From: Rufibacter sp. LB8 | GTDB taxonomy: Bacteria > Bacteroidota > Bacteroidia > Cytophagales > Hymenobacteraceae | Direction of reading: 5' to 3' | Assembly (NCBI RefSeq): GCF_014876185.1 | Contig: NZ_JADALJ010000001.1 | Location: forward strand, 3,143,501 to 3,207,500 | Length of the DNA: 64,000 bases | Shown here: one piece after another, positions 18,570 to 26,547 of the stretch | Numbering within the stretch: the stretch's first letter is position 1 | Layout: every line of letters begins with the position of its first letter | The notes under the pieces: generated by a model | Told to the model about the DNA's origin: nothing | The model's input: only the letters and a program-made list of their open reading frames with translations | Database searches by the model: none | Made by a program: the position numbers and the translations under genes

Positions 18570-19601
18570 TTACACCATCACGTAGGGGTAATCTCTCTCC
18601 ACGTAAATGTCTGTGTATAATTCCTCTGGCTCTGGGTAGGGTGAGTTCTCCGCGAATTCCACTGACTCCTGTACCTGCGCTTTCACTTTGTTGTCAATCT
18701 CCTCCAGCTGTTGCTCCGTGGCGAAGTTGTTCTCCAGAATGGTGAACCGCACGCTCTCAATAGGATCTTGGTTGCGGTAGGTTTCCAGCTCGTCTTTGGT
18801 GCGGTACTTAGCGGGGTCAGACATGGAGTGACCTTTGTAGCGGTAGGTTCTGAACTCCAGGAACGTAGGGCCTTCACCGGCGCGGGCACGCTCAGCGGCG
18901 CGGGCCACGGCGTTGTGCACGTCTTCGCAGCGCATGGCGTTCACGGCCTCAGACGGCATGTCATAAGACAAGCCCAGTTTGTAAAGCTCGGTTACGTTAG
19001 ACGTACGGGCCACTGAGGTTCCCATGGCGTAGCCGTTGTTTTCCACCACAAAAATCACGGGCAGTTTCCAGAGCATGGCCATGTTAAAAGCCTCGTGCAG
19101 CGCACCCTGGCGTACGGCGCCGTCGCCCATGTACGTGATGCACAGGTTGCCGGTCTTGTTGTATTTCTCTGCGAAGGCCAGACCAGCGCCCATAGGCACC
19201 TGCGCGCCTACAATGCCGTGACCACCCGCAAAATTCACAGATTTGTCAAAGATGTGCATAGAGCCGCCTTTGCCTTTAGAGCAACCGGTGGCTTTGGCGA
19301 ACATCTCGGCCATGACGGCGTTGGGCGATGTTCCCAAGCCCAGCGGGTGGGCGTGGTCACGGTAGGCAGTGATCCATTTATCGTCTTTGGTGAGCGCGGT
19401 GATAGCACCGGCGGCACACGCTTCCTGGCCTATGTAGAGGTGACAGAAGCCTTTGATTTTCTGTTGACCGTAGAGCTGGCCGGCTTTTTCCTCAAACTTG
19501 CGCATGAGCACCATCATCTCATACCAACGCAGGTAGGTCTCTTTTGAAAATGCAGGGGCGCCTTTTACCTTTGCCTTCTTCGCTGCTTTCGCTTCCGCCA
19601 T
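18570..19601 (-). CDS. pdhA: Pyruvate dehydrogenase E1 component, alpha subunit
   Basis: 343 residues. The E1 alpha subunit binds thiamine diphosphate and, with E1 beta, decarboxylates pyruvate in the pyruvate dehydrogenase complex. Visible motifs are the thiamine-diphosphate site GDGAVRQGALHEAFNMAMLW followed by LPVIFVVENN, the GGHGIVGAQVPMGAGLAFA segment, and the phosphorylation-loop region TYRYKGHSMSDPAKYRTKDE. The E1 beta and E2 genes are not in the window. No terminator is evident in the 99 bp before the TPR gene, so partial read-through is possible. Confidence 0.95.
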   Translation of the reverse strand: MAEAKAAKKAKVKGAPAFSKETYLRWYEMMVLMRKFEEKAGQLYGQQKIKGFCHLYIGQEACAAGAITALTKDDKWITAYRDHAHPLGLGTSPNAVMAEMFAKATGCSKGKGGSMHIFDKSVNFAGGHGIVGAQVPMGAGLAFAEKYNKTGNLCITYMGDGAVRQGALHEAFNMAMLWKLPVIFVVENNGYAMGTSVARTSNVTELYKLGLSYDMPSEAVNAMRCEDVHNAVARAAERARAGEGPTFLEFRTYRYKGHSMSDPAKYRTKDELETYRNQDPIESVRFTILENNFATEQQLEEIDNKVKAQVQESVEFAENSPYPEPEELYTDIYVERDYPYVMV

Positions 19602-19680
19602 ATCTTGTGTCTGTTGTTCGTAAGGGTTAATCTAAGCGTACGGAATTCCAAATATCGCCTAAAATCTGTGGATTTAGCGG

Positions 19681-19688
19681 TAGTTTTG
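19681..19688 (+). promoter_or_regulatory. Possible -7 promoter element of recF
   Basis: TAGTTTTG fits the Bacteroidota -7 consensus TAnnTTTG and lies 54 bp upstream of the recF start. A clear -33 TTG at the usual distance was not found. Confidence 0.3.
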
Positions 19689-19741
19689 TTCCGTAAGGTA
19701 TTCTAACATGCGAAATTAAGTAAAAATCTGGAAACTAGTCC

Positions 19742-20860
19742 ATGCTCCTCGAAAATCTACACGTCCTGCACTTCAAGAATTACGAGGAGGCCACCCTGCC
19801 TTTTTCCAGCCACATCAATTGCTTCATTGGCGACAACGGCAGCGGCAAAACCAACCTGCTAGACGCCATCCATTATCTTTCGCTCACCAAAAGCGCCTTT
19901 ACCAGCACAGACCTGCAGAACATAAAAGACGGCGAAGATTATTTTATAGTGCGCGGCCGCTTCCAAAACGAGGAAAAAGTGAGCTCCGTGCAGTGTTACC
20001 TGAAGACGGGCCAGAAGAAAATCATCACGCTCAACAAGACGCCGTATGAGCGCGTGAGCGAGCACGTGGGCAAGTTTCCTGTGGTCTTGATCTCGCCGTA
20101 TGACACAGACTTGATCAGGGAAGGCAGTGAGGAACGACGCAAATTCTTTGACTCTCTCATGGCGCAGCTGGACCACAGCTACCTTGATTTGCTCATTCAC
20201 TACACCTACGTGCTCAAGCAACGCAACTCCTTGCTCAAGCAGTTCTACGAGAAAAACTACGTGGACAAAGAGTACCTCCAGATTCTGGACGAGCAGCTCA
20301 TGCCCCTGGGCACCGAACTGGGAATCAGGCGCGCGGCTTTTCTGGAGACCTTTGAACCCGTGTTCCAGCACCATTATCGGCATCTCTCAGACAGCCATGA
20401 ACTGGTCACGCTGGCCTACCAGAGCCAACTCACCCGCCAAAACTACGCCTATCTCTTAGACCAAAGCCAGCGCAAGGATTTGGCCTTGCAACGCACCACC
20501 GTGGGTCCGCACAAAGACGATTTCGTGTTTCTGATGGATAGCAAGAGCGTGAAAAACTTCGGGTCACAGGGCCAGCAGAAAAGTTATGTGATTGCTTTAA
20601 AGCTGGCACAGTTTGAGGTTTTGGCCCAAAAAAACGGACAGAAACCGCTGCTGCTCTTAGATGATATCTTTGACCGCCTGGACCAGAAACGCATTGAACA
20701 ATTGATGCAACTGGTGGCCAATAACACCTTCGGGCAGATTTTCTTGACAGACACGCATTTGGACAGGACTGATGCCATTTTACAGCCGCTTTCCAATAAT
20801 ATTAGAAGATTTAGGATTGCTGAGGGAAAGGCGGAGACGATTGAGGAGGAGGAAGTATAA
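19742..20860 (+). CDS. recF: DNA replication and repair protein RecF
   Basis: 372 residues, the usual length. RecF is an SMC-like ATPase that binds gapped DNA and helps RecO and RecR load RecA. Walker A is GDNGSGKTNLLDAIHYLS (residues ~30), the ABC-type signature is in FGSQGQQKSYVIALKLAQ, and Walker B is LLLLDDIFDRLDQKR. It is divergent from pdhA. In many bacteria recF lies with dnaA and dnaN; here it is near the DUF721 gene only. Confidence 0.96.
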   Translation: MLLENLHVLHFKNYEEATLPFSSHINCFIGDNGSGKTNLLDAIHYLSLTKSAFTSTDLQNIKDGEDYFIVRGRFQNEEKVSSVQCYLKTGQKKIITLNKTPYERVSEHVGKFPVVLISPYDTDLIREGSEERRKFFDSLMAQLDHSYLDLLIHYTYVLKQRNSLLKQFYEKNYVDKEYLQILDEQLMPLGTELGIRRAAFLETFEPVFQHHYRHLSDSHELVTLAYQSQLTRQNYAYLLDQSQRKDLALQRTTVGPHKDDFVFLMDSKSVKNFGSQGQQKSYVIALKLAQFEVLAQKNGQKPLLLLDDIFDRLDQKRIEQLMQLVANNTFGQIFLTDTHLDRTDAILQPLSNNIRRFRIAEGKAETIEEEEV

Positions 20861-20905
20861 TTGTAATGGTTAGATTAATTGAATTTGAGCGTAAACAACA
20901 TTGAG

Positions 20906-21382
20906 ATGAAGAAACAGGAAATAGCAGAAAATATTGGGGCAATGACTTCATTGTCCATGGGGCTTCCAATTGGATTAGCTGCAATGGTTCTTTTTGCAAT
21001 GGTATCTGTTATCATTACAGGGGAAAGCATGTTCCTGTTTGGATGGTTCTTTACAAATGGCATATCCACTGTTGGAATGTTGGTTGCCTTCATTGCCATC
21101 CTATGGTTTGCTGGAAAGATGCTTGCTCGCGATATTGAGGCAGACATAAGCAGGATACACGCAACTTTCAGATATTCAACCCTTATAAATATAGTAATCT
21201 GGTCAGTTTTCTTACTGATTCACTTAATTACTAACAGAGGTTTTAACCTTTACTTTGGTATTGAAGTCCCGTTAACCTTAGCTGTGATTTCGGTTTTAAT
21301 CACGCCGTTTACTGTCGGGCGATGGATTCATACCGCTCTCACAAAGAGATTAAAAAATGCCTTCTGTCAACAAAGTGTATAA
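20906..21382 (+). CDS. Hypothetical membrane protein
   Basis: 158 residues from the ATG at 20906 (MKKQEIAENIGAMTSLSMGL); a TTG nine codons earlier is the only alternative. Four hydrophobic segments are visible (LPIGLAAMVLFAMVSVIITG, GISTVGMLVAFIAILWFAG, YSTLINIVIWSVFLLIHLIT, VPLTLAVISVLITPFTVG), with charged loops between the second and third. No family is recognised. It begins 45 bp after recF and may be carried on its transcript, but its AT-rich codon use differs from recF, which suggests a recent arrival. Confidence 0.65.
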   Translation: MKKQEIAENIGAMTSLSMGLPIGLAAMVLFAMVSVIITGESMFLFGWFFTNGISTVGMLVAFIAILWFAGKMLARDIEADISRIHATFRYSTLINIVIWSVFLLIHLITNRGFNLYFGIEVPLTLAVISVLITPFTVGRWIHTALTKRLKNAFCQQSV

Positions 21383-21444
21383 ACTGCGCTTTAGCCTTTC
21401 ACGTCATATACACCAAGCCCTTATTTCATTACAATTTTAGCTCA

Positions 21445-21888
21445 ATGACCATCAGAGAAGCCGCCTCACAAGATATTCCCGCCATGCACGTGGTGCGTAT
21501 CTCTGTGAAAGAAAACGTGTTGAGCAATCCGGCTCTGGTCACGCCCAAAGAGTATGCAGACTACATTTTGCACTTCGGTAAAGGCTGGGTGTGTGAGTAT
21601 GAGAAACAGATTATTGGGTTCGCCATTGTGGGGTTGCAGCAGCGCAACGTCTGGGCTTTGTTTGTGCATCCAGAGTTTGAGAAAATGGGCATTGGCAAAC
21701 AATTGCAGGCCACCATGCTGGACTGGTATTTCAGCCAGACGCAGGAAACCGTGTGGCTGAGCACCGCGCCCAACAGCCGCGCCGAGGCTTTTTACCGCCA
21801 AACCGGCTGGGCGGAAGCAGGTACCGTCGCCAACGGCGAAATCAAATTTGAGATGACGTTTGCCGCCTGGCAGAACAGCAGCTTGTAG
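21445..21888 (+). CDS. GNAT family N-acetyltransferase
   Basis: 147 residues from the ATG at 21445 (MTIREAASQDIPAMHVVRIS), the normal start of a GNAT fold; upstream in-frame codons lie in AT-rich leader sequence. The acetyl-CoA pyrophosphate-binding motif is seen as LFVHPEFEKMGIGKQLQATM (Q/R-x-x-G-x-G/A type), and the NSRAEAFYRQTGWAEAGTV stretch is the typical C-terminal strand-helix of the family. The substrate (amine, peptide or small metabolite) cannot be read from the sequence. Confidence 0.88.
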   Translation: MTIREAASQDIPAMHVVRISVKENVLSNPALVTPKEYADYILHFGKGWVCEYEKQIIGFAIVGLQQRNVWALFVHPEFEKMGIGKQLQATMLDWYFSQTQETVWLSTAPNSRAEAFYRQTGWAEAGTVANGEIKFEMTFAAWQNSSL

Positions 21889-21916
21889 CGTTTTTCTAAA
21901 CAGTAGTTTCCTCCAC

Positions 21917-21956
21917 CCGTTTTCGGGCTCTGTTTTGGAAATAGAGCCAAAAACGC
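21917..21956. repeat. Hairpin element
   Basis: Arms CCGTTTTCGGGCTCTGTTTT and AAATAGAGCCAAAAACG; both arms carry the ctc-t / a-gag variation (GCTCT with AGAGC), a matched change. It sits between the two acetyltransferase genes. Confidence 0.88.
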
Positions 21957-21984
21957 GGAGCTTTCCTTTTACCTGAACATCAAC

Positions 21985-22539
21985 ATGGCGACAAACCTAG
22001 CCGTCCGGCAACTTCAAACCCAGGACATTCCTTCTATTGTAGATTACTGGCTGAAAGCTGACCCAGCTTTTCTGAGGGGCATGGGCGTGGACCTGCAGAA
22101 ACTTCCTTCCCGTGAAGGTCTCTCCCACATGCTCACGCAGCAAATCAACACGCCATTGCCAGAGAAAGCAGCTTACGCGGTGATCTGGCTGTTAGACAAT
22201 CAGCCGGTGGGCCACTGCAACGTGAACAACATCAGTTACGGGCAATTGGCCCACATGCATTTGCACCTATGGCAACCCCAGAACTGGCAACAAGGCATGG
22301 GTACCGAACTGGTGAAAAAATCTTTGCCTTTCTTTTTTGAGAACCTGGAGCTGCAAGACCTGTACTGCGAACCTTACGCTCTTAACCCCGCGCCCAGCAA
22401 AACCCTGGAAAAAGTAGGCTTCACATTTGAGAAACGCTACGTGACGGTGCCGGGCGCACTTAATTTTGAGCAGGAAGTGAACCGCTGGCACCTCGGCCGG
22501 GCCGCCTATGAACAGATTATTGCCGACATATCAAGGTAA
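21985..22539 (+). CDS. GNAT family N-acetyltransferase (RimJ/RimL-like)
   Basis: 184 residues. The acetyl-CoA motif region is HMHLHLWQPQNWQQGMGTEL (Q-Q-G-M-G-T), followed by LQDLYCEPYALNPAPSKTLE and KVGFTFEKRYVTVPG. This last is the N-x-x-S/P-x-x-x-L-x-K-x-G-F pattern of ribosomal-protein or aminoglycoside-type acetyltransferases that modify amines using acetyl-CoA. It is not closely similar to the preceding acetyltransferase, so the pair is probably not a recent duplication. Confidence 0.85.
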   Translation: MATNLAVRQLQTQDIPSIVDYWLKADPAFLRGMGVDLQKLPSREGLSHMLTQQINTPLPEKAAYAVIWLLDNQPVGHCNVNNISYGQLAHMHLHLWQPQNWQQGMGTELVKKSLPFFFENLELQDLYCEPYALNPAPSKTLEKVGFTFEKRYVTVPGALNFEQEVNRWHLGRAAYEQIIADISR

Positions 22540-22550
22540 CGCCTGAACTG

Positions 22551-22590
22551 CCGTTTTTGGCTTCATTTCTGGAAACGGAGCCAAAAACGG
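22551..22590. repeat. Hairpin element
   Basis: Arms CCGTTTTTGGCTTCATTT and AAACGGAGCCAAAAACGG around CTGG: T-for-C and A-for-G changes in the two arms keep pairing; one mismatch remains. It starts 12 bp after the acetyltransferase stop. Confidence 0.92.
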
Positions 22591-22600
22591 AAACCGCCCG

Positions 22601-22632
22601 GTGGATAGCTTGGGGATAACTCCCGTGGATAA
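22601..22632. promoter_or_regulatory. Cluster of three DnaA-box-like words upstream of the DUF721 gene
   Basis: GTGGATAGC at 22601, GGGGATAAC at 22612 and CGTGGATAA at 22624 are three same-direction near-matches to TGTGGATAA (complement of the DnaA box TTATCCACA), spaced about one helical turn. It may be a DnaA-responsive regulatory site. Confidence 0.35.
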
Positions 22633-22713
22633 ATTCATAGCCGCCGCACCGCCCAAATCCGTAAAGAAATGGCGTACCTTCGCCTAGATCCACCGCGTAC
22701 CCAACCAGAAACT

Positions 22714-23040
22714 ATGTCCCTCCGTCCGTTGAACCCCAGAAGCCCTTTCATGCGCAAAGCCGATACTATCAGCCTGAAAGACAGCATTGACGCCATGCTC
22801 AAAGCCTACAAGCTCAACGGCAAGATCAATGAGGTGCAACTGGTGGCTTCCTGGGAGAAAATCATGGGCAAGGCCATCTCGCTCAAAACGCAGGAAGTGT
22901 TCGTGCGCAACCGAAAGCTGTTCGTGCGCCTCTCCTCTGCCCCGCTCAAGCACGAACTCAACATGGCCAAAACCAAAGTCATCACGCTCATCAACTCAGA
23001 AATGGGCCAGGAAGTGATTGACGATGTGGTGTTTTTGTAG
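22714..23040 (+). CDS. DUF721 domain protein (DciA-like)
   Basis: 108 residues from the ATG at 22714; alternatives are the ATG at 22669 and the one at 22750 that starts MRKADTISLKDSIDAML. The DUF721 core is clear: SLKDSIDAMLKAYKL, VQLVASWEKIMGKAISLKTQ, VFVRNRKLFVRLSSAPLKHE, LNMAKTKVITLINSEMGQEV. DUF721 proteins are relatives of DciA, which helps load the replicative helicase in bacteria lacking DnaC or DnaI. A DciA role here is a family-level inference, strengthened by DnaA-box-like words just upstream and by recF nearby. Confidence 0.85.
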   Translation: MSLRPLNPRSPFMRKADTISLKDSIDAMLKAYKLNGKINEVQLVASWEKIMGKAISLKTQEVFVRNRKLFVRLSSAPLKHELNMAKTKVITLINSEMGQEVIDDVVFL

Positions 23041-23079
23041 GTGATTGAGGTAATAGAGTCCTTTTAAATCCGCCGTTCA

Positions 23080-23397
23080 ATGGCCTCAAACTCCAGGTGG
23101 ACCTATATTTTATCGCTAGCAACTCCATTTCTACTCTTAGTTGCCACTTGGTCTTTATTTGCAGGGGAGTTTACCATACCGTTCGTCTTATTCCCTTGGG
23201 CTGCGGCGGTACTGTTATTTATAAATTCAGCGAATCTTGAAATCCTTTTAGTTGGAATTGCTTTGGTTCAGTTTCCCATCTATGGATTGATATTAGATTC
23301 TACCACAAACACTTATAGCTTTAGAAGAATTGTAATTGCTCTGCTGGCAACTCACCTAACCTTAGTTGTACTTGTTCAAATTTTAGGACGTTTTTAG
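23080..23397 (+). CDS. Hypothetical small membrane protein
   Basis: 105 residues with no recognised domain; three or four hydrophobic helices are visible (YILSLATPFLLLVATWSLFA, FVLFPWAAAVLLFINSA, ILLVGIALVQFPIYGLIL, VIALLATHLTLVVLVQIL), so an inner-membrane protein is likely. It begins 40 bp after the DUF721 gene on the same strand. Codon use is AT-rich compared with neighbours, like the hypothetical gene after recF. Confidence 0.55.
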   Translation: MASNSRWTYILSLATPFLLLVATWSLFAGEFTIPFVLFPWAAAVLLFINSANLEILLVGIALVQFPIYGLILDSTTNTYSFRRIVIALLATHLTLVVLVQILGRF

Positions 23398-23463
23398 ATT
23401 TCAGAATCCCGTTTCTAAAAGAATGAAGTTACAATTGCTTCCTTCAGCGATACTCCAAATCTC

Positions 23464-23501
23464 TGTTTTTGCCTACATTTAAGAAATCGAGCCCAAAAAC
23501 G
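23464..23501. repeat. Hairpin element, degenerate copy
   Basis: TGTTTTTGCCTACATTT and AAATCGAGCCCAAAAACG; recognisable, but the left arm is decayed. It ends two bases before the thioesterase start codon, so it forms the leader of that gene. Confidence 0.6.
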
Positions 23502-23503
23502 AA

Positions 23504-24079
23504 ATGCAGCACCCCACTCCTGAACCTGAGATCTTCCGGCCTGTCTCCCACTCCCGCACCACGCTTACGGAGTTGATGATTCCCAGCTACGCCAACTTCG
23601 GGGGCAAGATTCATGGGGGAATTCTGCTGTCTCTCATGGACAAAGTGGCTTATGCCTGCGCCGCCAAGCACGCCGGCAATTACTGCGTGACGGTGACCGT
23701 AGACGGCGTGAATTTCCTTCAGCCCGTTGAGGTGGGTGAACTGGTGAGTCTGCTGGCGTCGGTGAATTACGTGGGCAGAACGTCTTTGCTGGTGGGTATT
23801 AAGGTGATTGCCGAGAACGTGAAATCAGGCACGGTCAAGCACACCAACACGTCTTACTTCACCATGGTGGCCAAAGGCGAAGACGACAAACCCACCAAAG
23901 TGCCCGGCCTCACCCTGGAAACCCCCGAGGACGCCCGCCGCTTCATTGAGGCCCTGCAACGCAAAGAAATAAAAGCCCGCTCAGAACAGGAATTCAAGGA
24001 AATCACCACCAATTTAGAGCTTCGGCAAAACATGCCCCGCCTGGTGGGCCAGCGCTGCCAACTGGGCTTTGAGTTGTAG
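23504..24079 (+). CDS. Acyl-CoA thioesterase (hotdog fold, YciA/BFIT type)
   Basis: 191 residues. These enzymes hydrolyse acyl-CoA to free acid and CoA. The hotdog helix is clear in PSYANFGGKIHGGILLSLMD followed by KVAYACAAKHAG (G-x-x-H-G-G with the active-site Asp), then the strands CVTVTVDGVNFLQPVEVGEL and YVGRTSLLVGIKVIAENV. The ~45-residue tail after the domain (EALQRKEIKARSEQEFKEI) is charged and helical. Chain-length preference cannot be read from the sequence. Confidence 0.9.
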   Translation: MQHPTPEPEIFRPVSHSRTTLTELMIPSYANFGGKIHGGILLSLMDKVAYACAAKHAGNYCVTVTVDGVNFLQPVEVGELVSLLASVNYVGRTSLLVGIKVIAENVKSGTVKHTNTSYFTMVAKGEDDKPTKVPGLTLETPEDARRFIEALQRKEIKARSEQEFKEITTNLELRQNMPRLVGQRCQLGFEL

Positions 24080-24118
24080 CGTTTTCGGCCTCGTTTCCAG
24101 AAATGAAGCCGAAAACGG
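24080..24118. repeat. Hairpin element
   Basis: CGTTTTCGGCCTCGTTT and AAATGAAGCCGAAAACG around CCAG, directly after the thioesterase stop codon (24077-24079). Confidence 0.92.
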
Positions 24119-24161
24119 AAACTGATTTCGGGCCAATCACTCCAACTAAAATGATAAATGC

Positions 24162-24207
24162 AAAAAAGCCTTCGGTAGTCCCAAATTGGGCTTCGCCGAA
24201 GGCCTTT
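24162..24207 (-). terminator. Intrinsic terminator of the serine hydrolase gene
   Basis: AAAGCCTTCGG pairs with CCGAAGGCCTTT (one bulged base), with an inner CCC-GGG stem. On the minus strand a T-run (the A-run at 24162-24167) follows. It begins 21 bp after the stop at 24228. Confidence 0.85.
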
Positions 24208-24227
24208 CTCCTATAATATCGTTTAAG

Positions 24228-25580
24228 TTACTCCTTCACGAAGTCAAACTTACCAGCGCCTTGCTTAAGCGTAAACTGGTCATAGGCGTTGCTCTTACCA
24301 GATTTGGAGAACTCAATGGTAATGCCCGCGCCCTCAAACACAAACTGAGTTTCTGAGCGGGCCTCCAGCATTAAAGCACTCTGCCCGGTAGCCTGGCCCA
24401 TAAGCTGGTCGCCTTCCTTTTTCATGGAAATCTTGAGTGGAAAAGTGGGACTCGTAAACATGCCTTCATACAAAGCCAAGTCCAGCTTCAGGTTTTTGGG
24501 AGCCTCAAACGTGGGGATTTTGTAAGGCGCGTTGAACACAACAGAGAACAACCCGATGAGCACGTCATTACCGTTAGTGTTGGCGCCGTTGAACGTGGTG
24601 GCAATGGTCACGTCCTGCTCCGGGAAATAGGTGAGCATGCTGGTGAACCCGTCAATAATACCGCCATGCCCGTAACTGGACAGCTTGCCAAACGGAATTG
24701 TCAATAACCCCAGCCCATAATTGTCTTTCAACGTTTTCATCTGCTCCACGGTGGCCTTGCTCACCAGTTTTCCCTGCAAAAGCCCGCGCAGGAAAATGCC
24801 TAAATCCTGCGGCGTAGACACTAGAGCACCGGCACCGTGGGGCACGCTCATATGGGTTTCCGGTAATTCAAACCAGCTGTTGTTCAGGAACATAAAAGAC
24901 GACGCTTCGTTCTTGGCCGCGTTGATTTTGCCTCCGTAAAACGTGTTCTTGAGCTTGAGTTTTTCCACAATATTCTTCTGGAGCACCTGGGCATACGGCT
25001 GCTTGGTCACTTTCTCCACAATAAGACCCAGCAACACGTAATTGGTGTTGCTATACTCATACTTTTCGCCGGGCAAAAAAGAGGATTTCATGCGGGCCAT
25101 GGCCTCCAGGAGCTGAGGTTCGGTCTTTTCGGTGCGCATGAACTGCCCAAATGCCGGGTCGGTGGTGAAGCTGGTCAGGCCGCTGCGGTGCCGGAGCAAA
25201 TGTTCTACCGTAATGGTTTTGGCGTTGTCAAACTGCGGAAAGAACTGGGCCAGCGGTGTCTGCAGCGTCAGTTTTTTCTGCTCCACCAACTGCATGATCA
25301 TGGTGGCCGTGAACGTCTTGGTCACCGAGCCCACACGGTATCTGGTGCCCGTGTTGGCTTTGGTCTGCTGTCCGTCTTTAATGGAGGCCGCGCCAATGGC
25401 CCGACTGTAGGTCATCTTCTCGCCCTGGAAAACGGCCACAGAGCCCATCAGTTTGTTTTTTTCTTCCAGCACGGTGAGCAGGCTATCTAGCTTGGCCGTA
25501 TTGAGGGCAGTTTTTTCCTGCGCCCAGGTGGCCAAGGGCAAGAAGCACAAAAATGCCAAAGTAAGTTTTCTGAGTTTCAT
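24228..25580 (-). CDS. Serine hydrolase, class C beta-lactamase/D-Ala-D-Ala carboxypeptidase-like
   Basis: 450 residues with a signal peptide (MKLRKLTLAFLCFLPLATWA). The catalytic motifs of the penicillin-binding-protein/class C fold are present: SxxK as SVTKTF (residues ~88), YxN as YEYSNTNYVLLG, and HGG as YGHGGIIDGFTSML. A ~100-residue C-terminal domain (residues ~350-450) resembles the lipocalin-like DUF tail seen in related exported hydrolases. Likely periplasmic or surface, acting on D-amino-acid or ester bonds. A true antibiotic-degrading role is not implied, since most such proteins are esterases or peptidases. Confidence 0.9.
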   Translation of the reverse strand: MKLRKLTLAFLCFLPLATWAQEKTALNTAKLDSLLTVLEEKNKLMGSVAVFQGEKMTYSRAIGAASIKDGQQTKANTGTRYRVGSVTKTFTATMIMQLVEQKKLTLQTPLAQFFPQFDNAKTITVEHLLRHRSGLTSFTTDPAFGQFMRTEKTEPQLLEAMARMKSSFLPGEKYEYSNTNYVLLGLIVEKVTKQPYAQVLQKNIVEKLKLKNTFYGGKINAAKNEASSFMFLNNSWFELPETHMSVPHGAGALVSTPQDLGIFLRGLLQGKLVSKATVEQMKTLKDNYGLGLLTIPFGKLSSYGHGGIIDGFTSMLTYFPEQDVTIATTFNGANTNGNDVLIGLFSVVFNAPYKIPTFEAPKNLKLDLALYEGMFTSPTFPLKISMKKEGDQLMGQATGQSALMLEARSETQFVFEGAGITIEFSKSGKSNAYDQFTLKQGAGKFDFVKE

Positions 25581-25653
25581 AAGGGAAAGAAAAACGGCAA
25601 GCCGAAGCCTGCTTATAAGATGTGTCCGTGTAAAATTCTGGTAAAACGAATTC

Positions 25654-25693
25654 CTGTTTTCGGGCCCATTTCTGAAAACGAGCCCGAAAACGG
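25654..25693. repeat. Hairpin element
   Basis: CTGTTTTCGGGCCCATTT and AAACGAGCCCGAAAACGG around CTGA. It sits in the 168-bp gap between the serine hydrolase start and the ABC ATPase stop. Confidence 0.92.
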
Positions 25694-25748
25694 GTGTGTA
25701 GAACCGGCAATTCCTCTTTTACTTTTCCACAGAATTACCGGTGGAAAA

Positions 25749-26441
25749 CTAGACGGTGAAATAGCTTTCTAGCTGCTGGAGCGTGGTTTCGTCGGTTTTC
25801 ATATCTTCTACTACCTGGCCTTTTTCCAGGAGCACAATGCGGTCGCAGACTTCGGTGACGTGGCTGAGGTCATGGCTGGAAATCAACATGGTCATCCCTT
25901 GGCGCTTGAGGTCTTTGAGCAAGTTTTTCAATCTAATCTGCGAGCTGGGATCCAGGTTGGCGAAGGGTTCGTCCAAAATCAGTAACTCTGGGTTTGACAT
26001 CACGGCGGCGGCCACCCCTACTTTCTTCTGGTTGCCTTTGGAGAAGTCTCTGATGTATTTGCGCTGGCTCAGAATCTCGCCGTTGAAGAAATCATGGAAG
26101 CTGGCCAGGAAATCCTGTACATCGCCAGGCGTGAGGCCGTTGAGTTTGCCAATGAACGCGAAATATTCCTCTGGCGTGAGAAAGTCGATCAGAAAGCCTT
26201 CGTCCAGGTGGGAGCCGGTGTAGGTTTTCCAGTCTTCGGTGGCGCGCACGTTTTCGCCCTTGCTGAACACTTCGCCTTTAGACGGCCTGATCAGGTCCAG
26301 AATCATTCTGAAGAAAGTGGTTTTGCCCGCGCCGTTGTTGCCCACCAGGCCAATGGTTTCGCCTTTCTGCACCGTGAGGGCCGGAATATTGACAACGGTC
26401 ACGCCGCTGTAGCTTTTCTGAAGGTCACGTACTTCTATCAT
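25749..26441 (-). CDS. ABC transporter ATP-binding protein
   Basis: 230 residues, a single nucleotide-binding domain. Walker A is GLVGNNGAGKTTFFRMIL (residues ~30), the signature loop is FSKGNQKKVGVAAAVMS, Walker B is LLILDEPFANLDPSS and the H-loop is LISSHDLSHVTEVCD. The type is that of efflux or drug-export ATPases without a fused permease. Its partner is almost certainly the DUF5687 permease encoded 106 bp upstream on the same strand. The substrate is unknown. Confidence 0.93.
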   Translation of the reverse strand: MIEVRDLQKSYSGVTVVNIPALTVQKGETIGLVGNNGAGKTTFFRMILDLIRPSKGEVFSKGENVRATEDWKTYTGSHLDEGFLIDFLTPEEYFAFIGKLNGLTPGDVQDFLASFHDFFNGEILSQRKYIRDFSKGNQKKVGVAAAVMSNPELLILDEPFANLDPSSQIRLKNLLKDLKRQGMTMLISSHDLSHVTEVCDRIVLLEKGQVVEDMKTDETTLQQLESYFTV

Positions 26442-26451
26442 GGTTTTTATT

Positions 26452-26500
26452 TTTTAGACACAAGTATCAGGTATCAAGACACAAGACGTTTGTGTGGTTT
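26452..26500. repeat. Short AGACACAAG/GTATCA direct repeats
   Basis: AGACACAAG occurs at about 26456 and 26479, with GTATCAGGTATCA between. Such GACACAAG/GTATCA stutter sequences are seen in Bacteroidota spacers. It lies in the gap between the ATPase and permease genes. Confidence 0.5.
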
Positions 26501-26547
26501 TTAACTTTAAATCGAGGTAAAAATTCAATCTTTTGGTTTGGAAAAGC

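Noticed and set aside
24228-25580. Antibiotic-resistance beta-lactamase
   Set aside because: The motifs show the fold, but most members with this C-terminal domain are esterases or peptidases; there is no mobile context.
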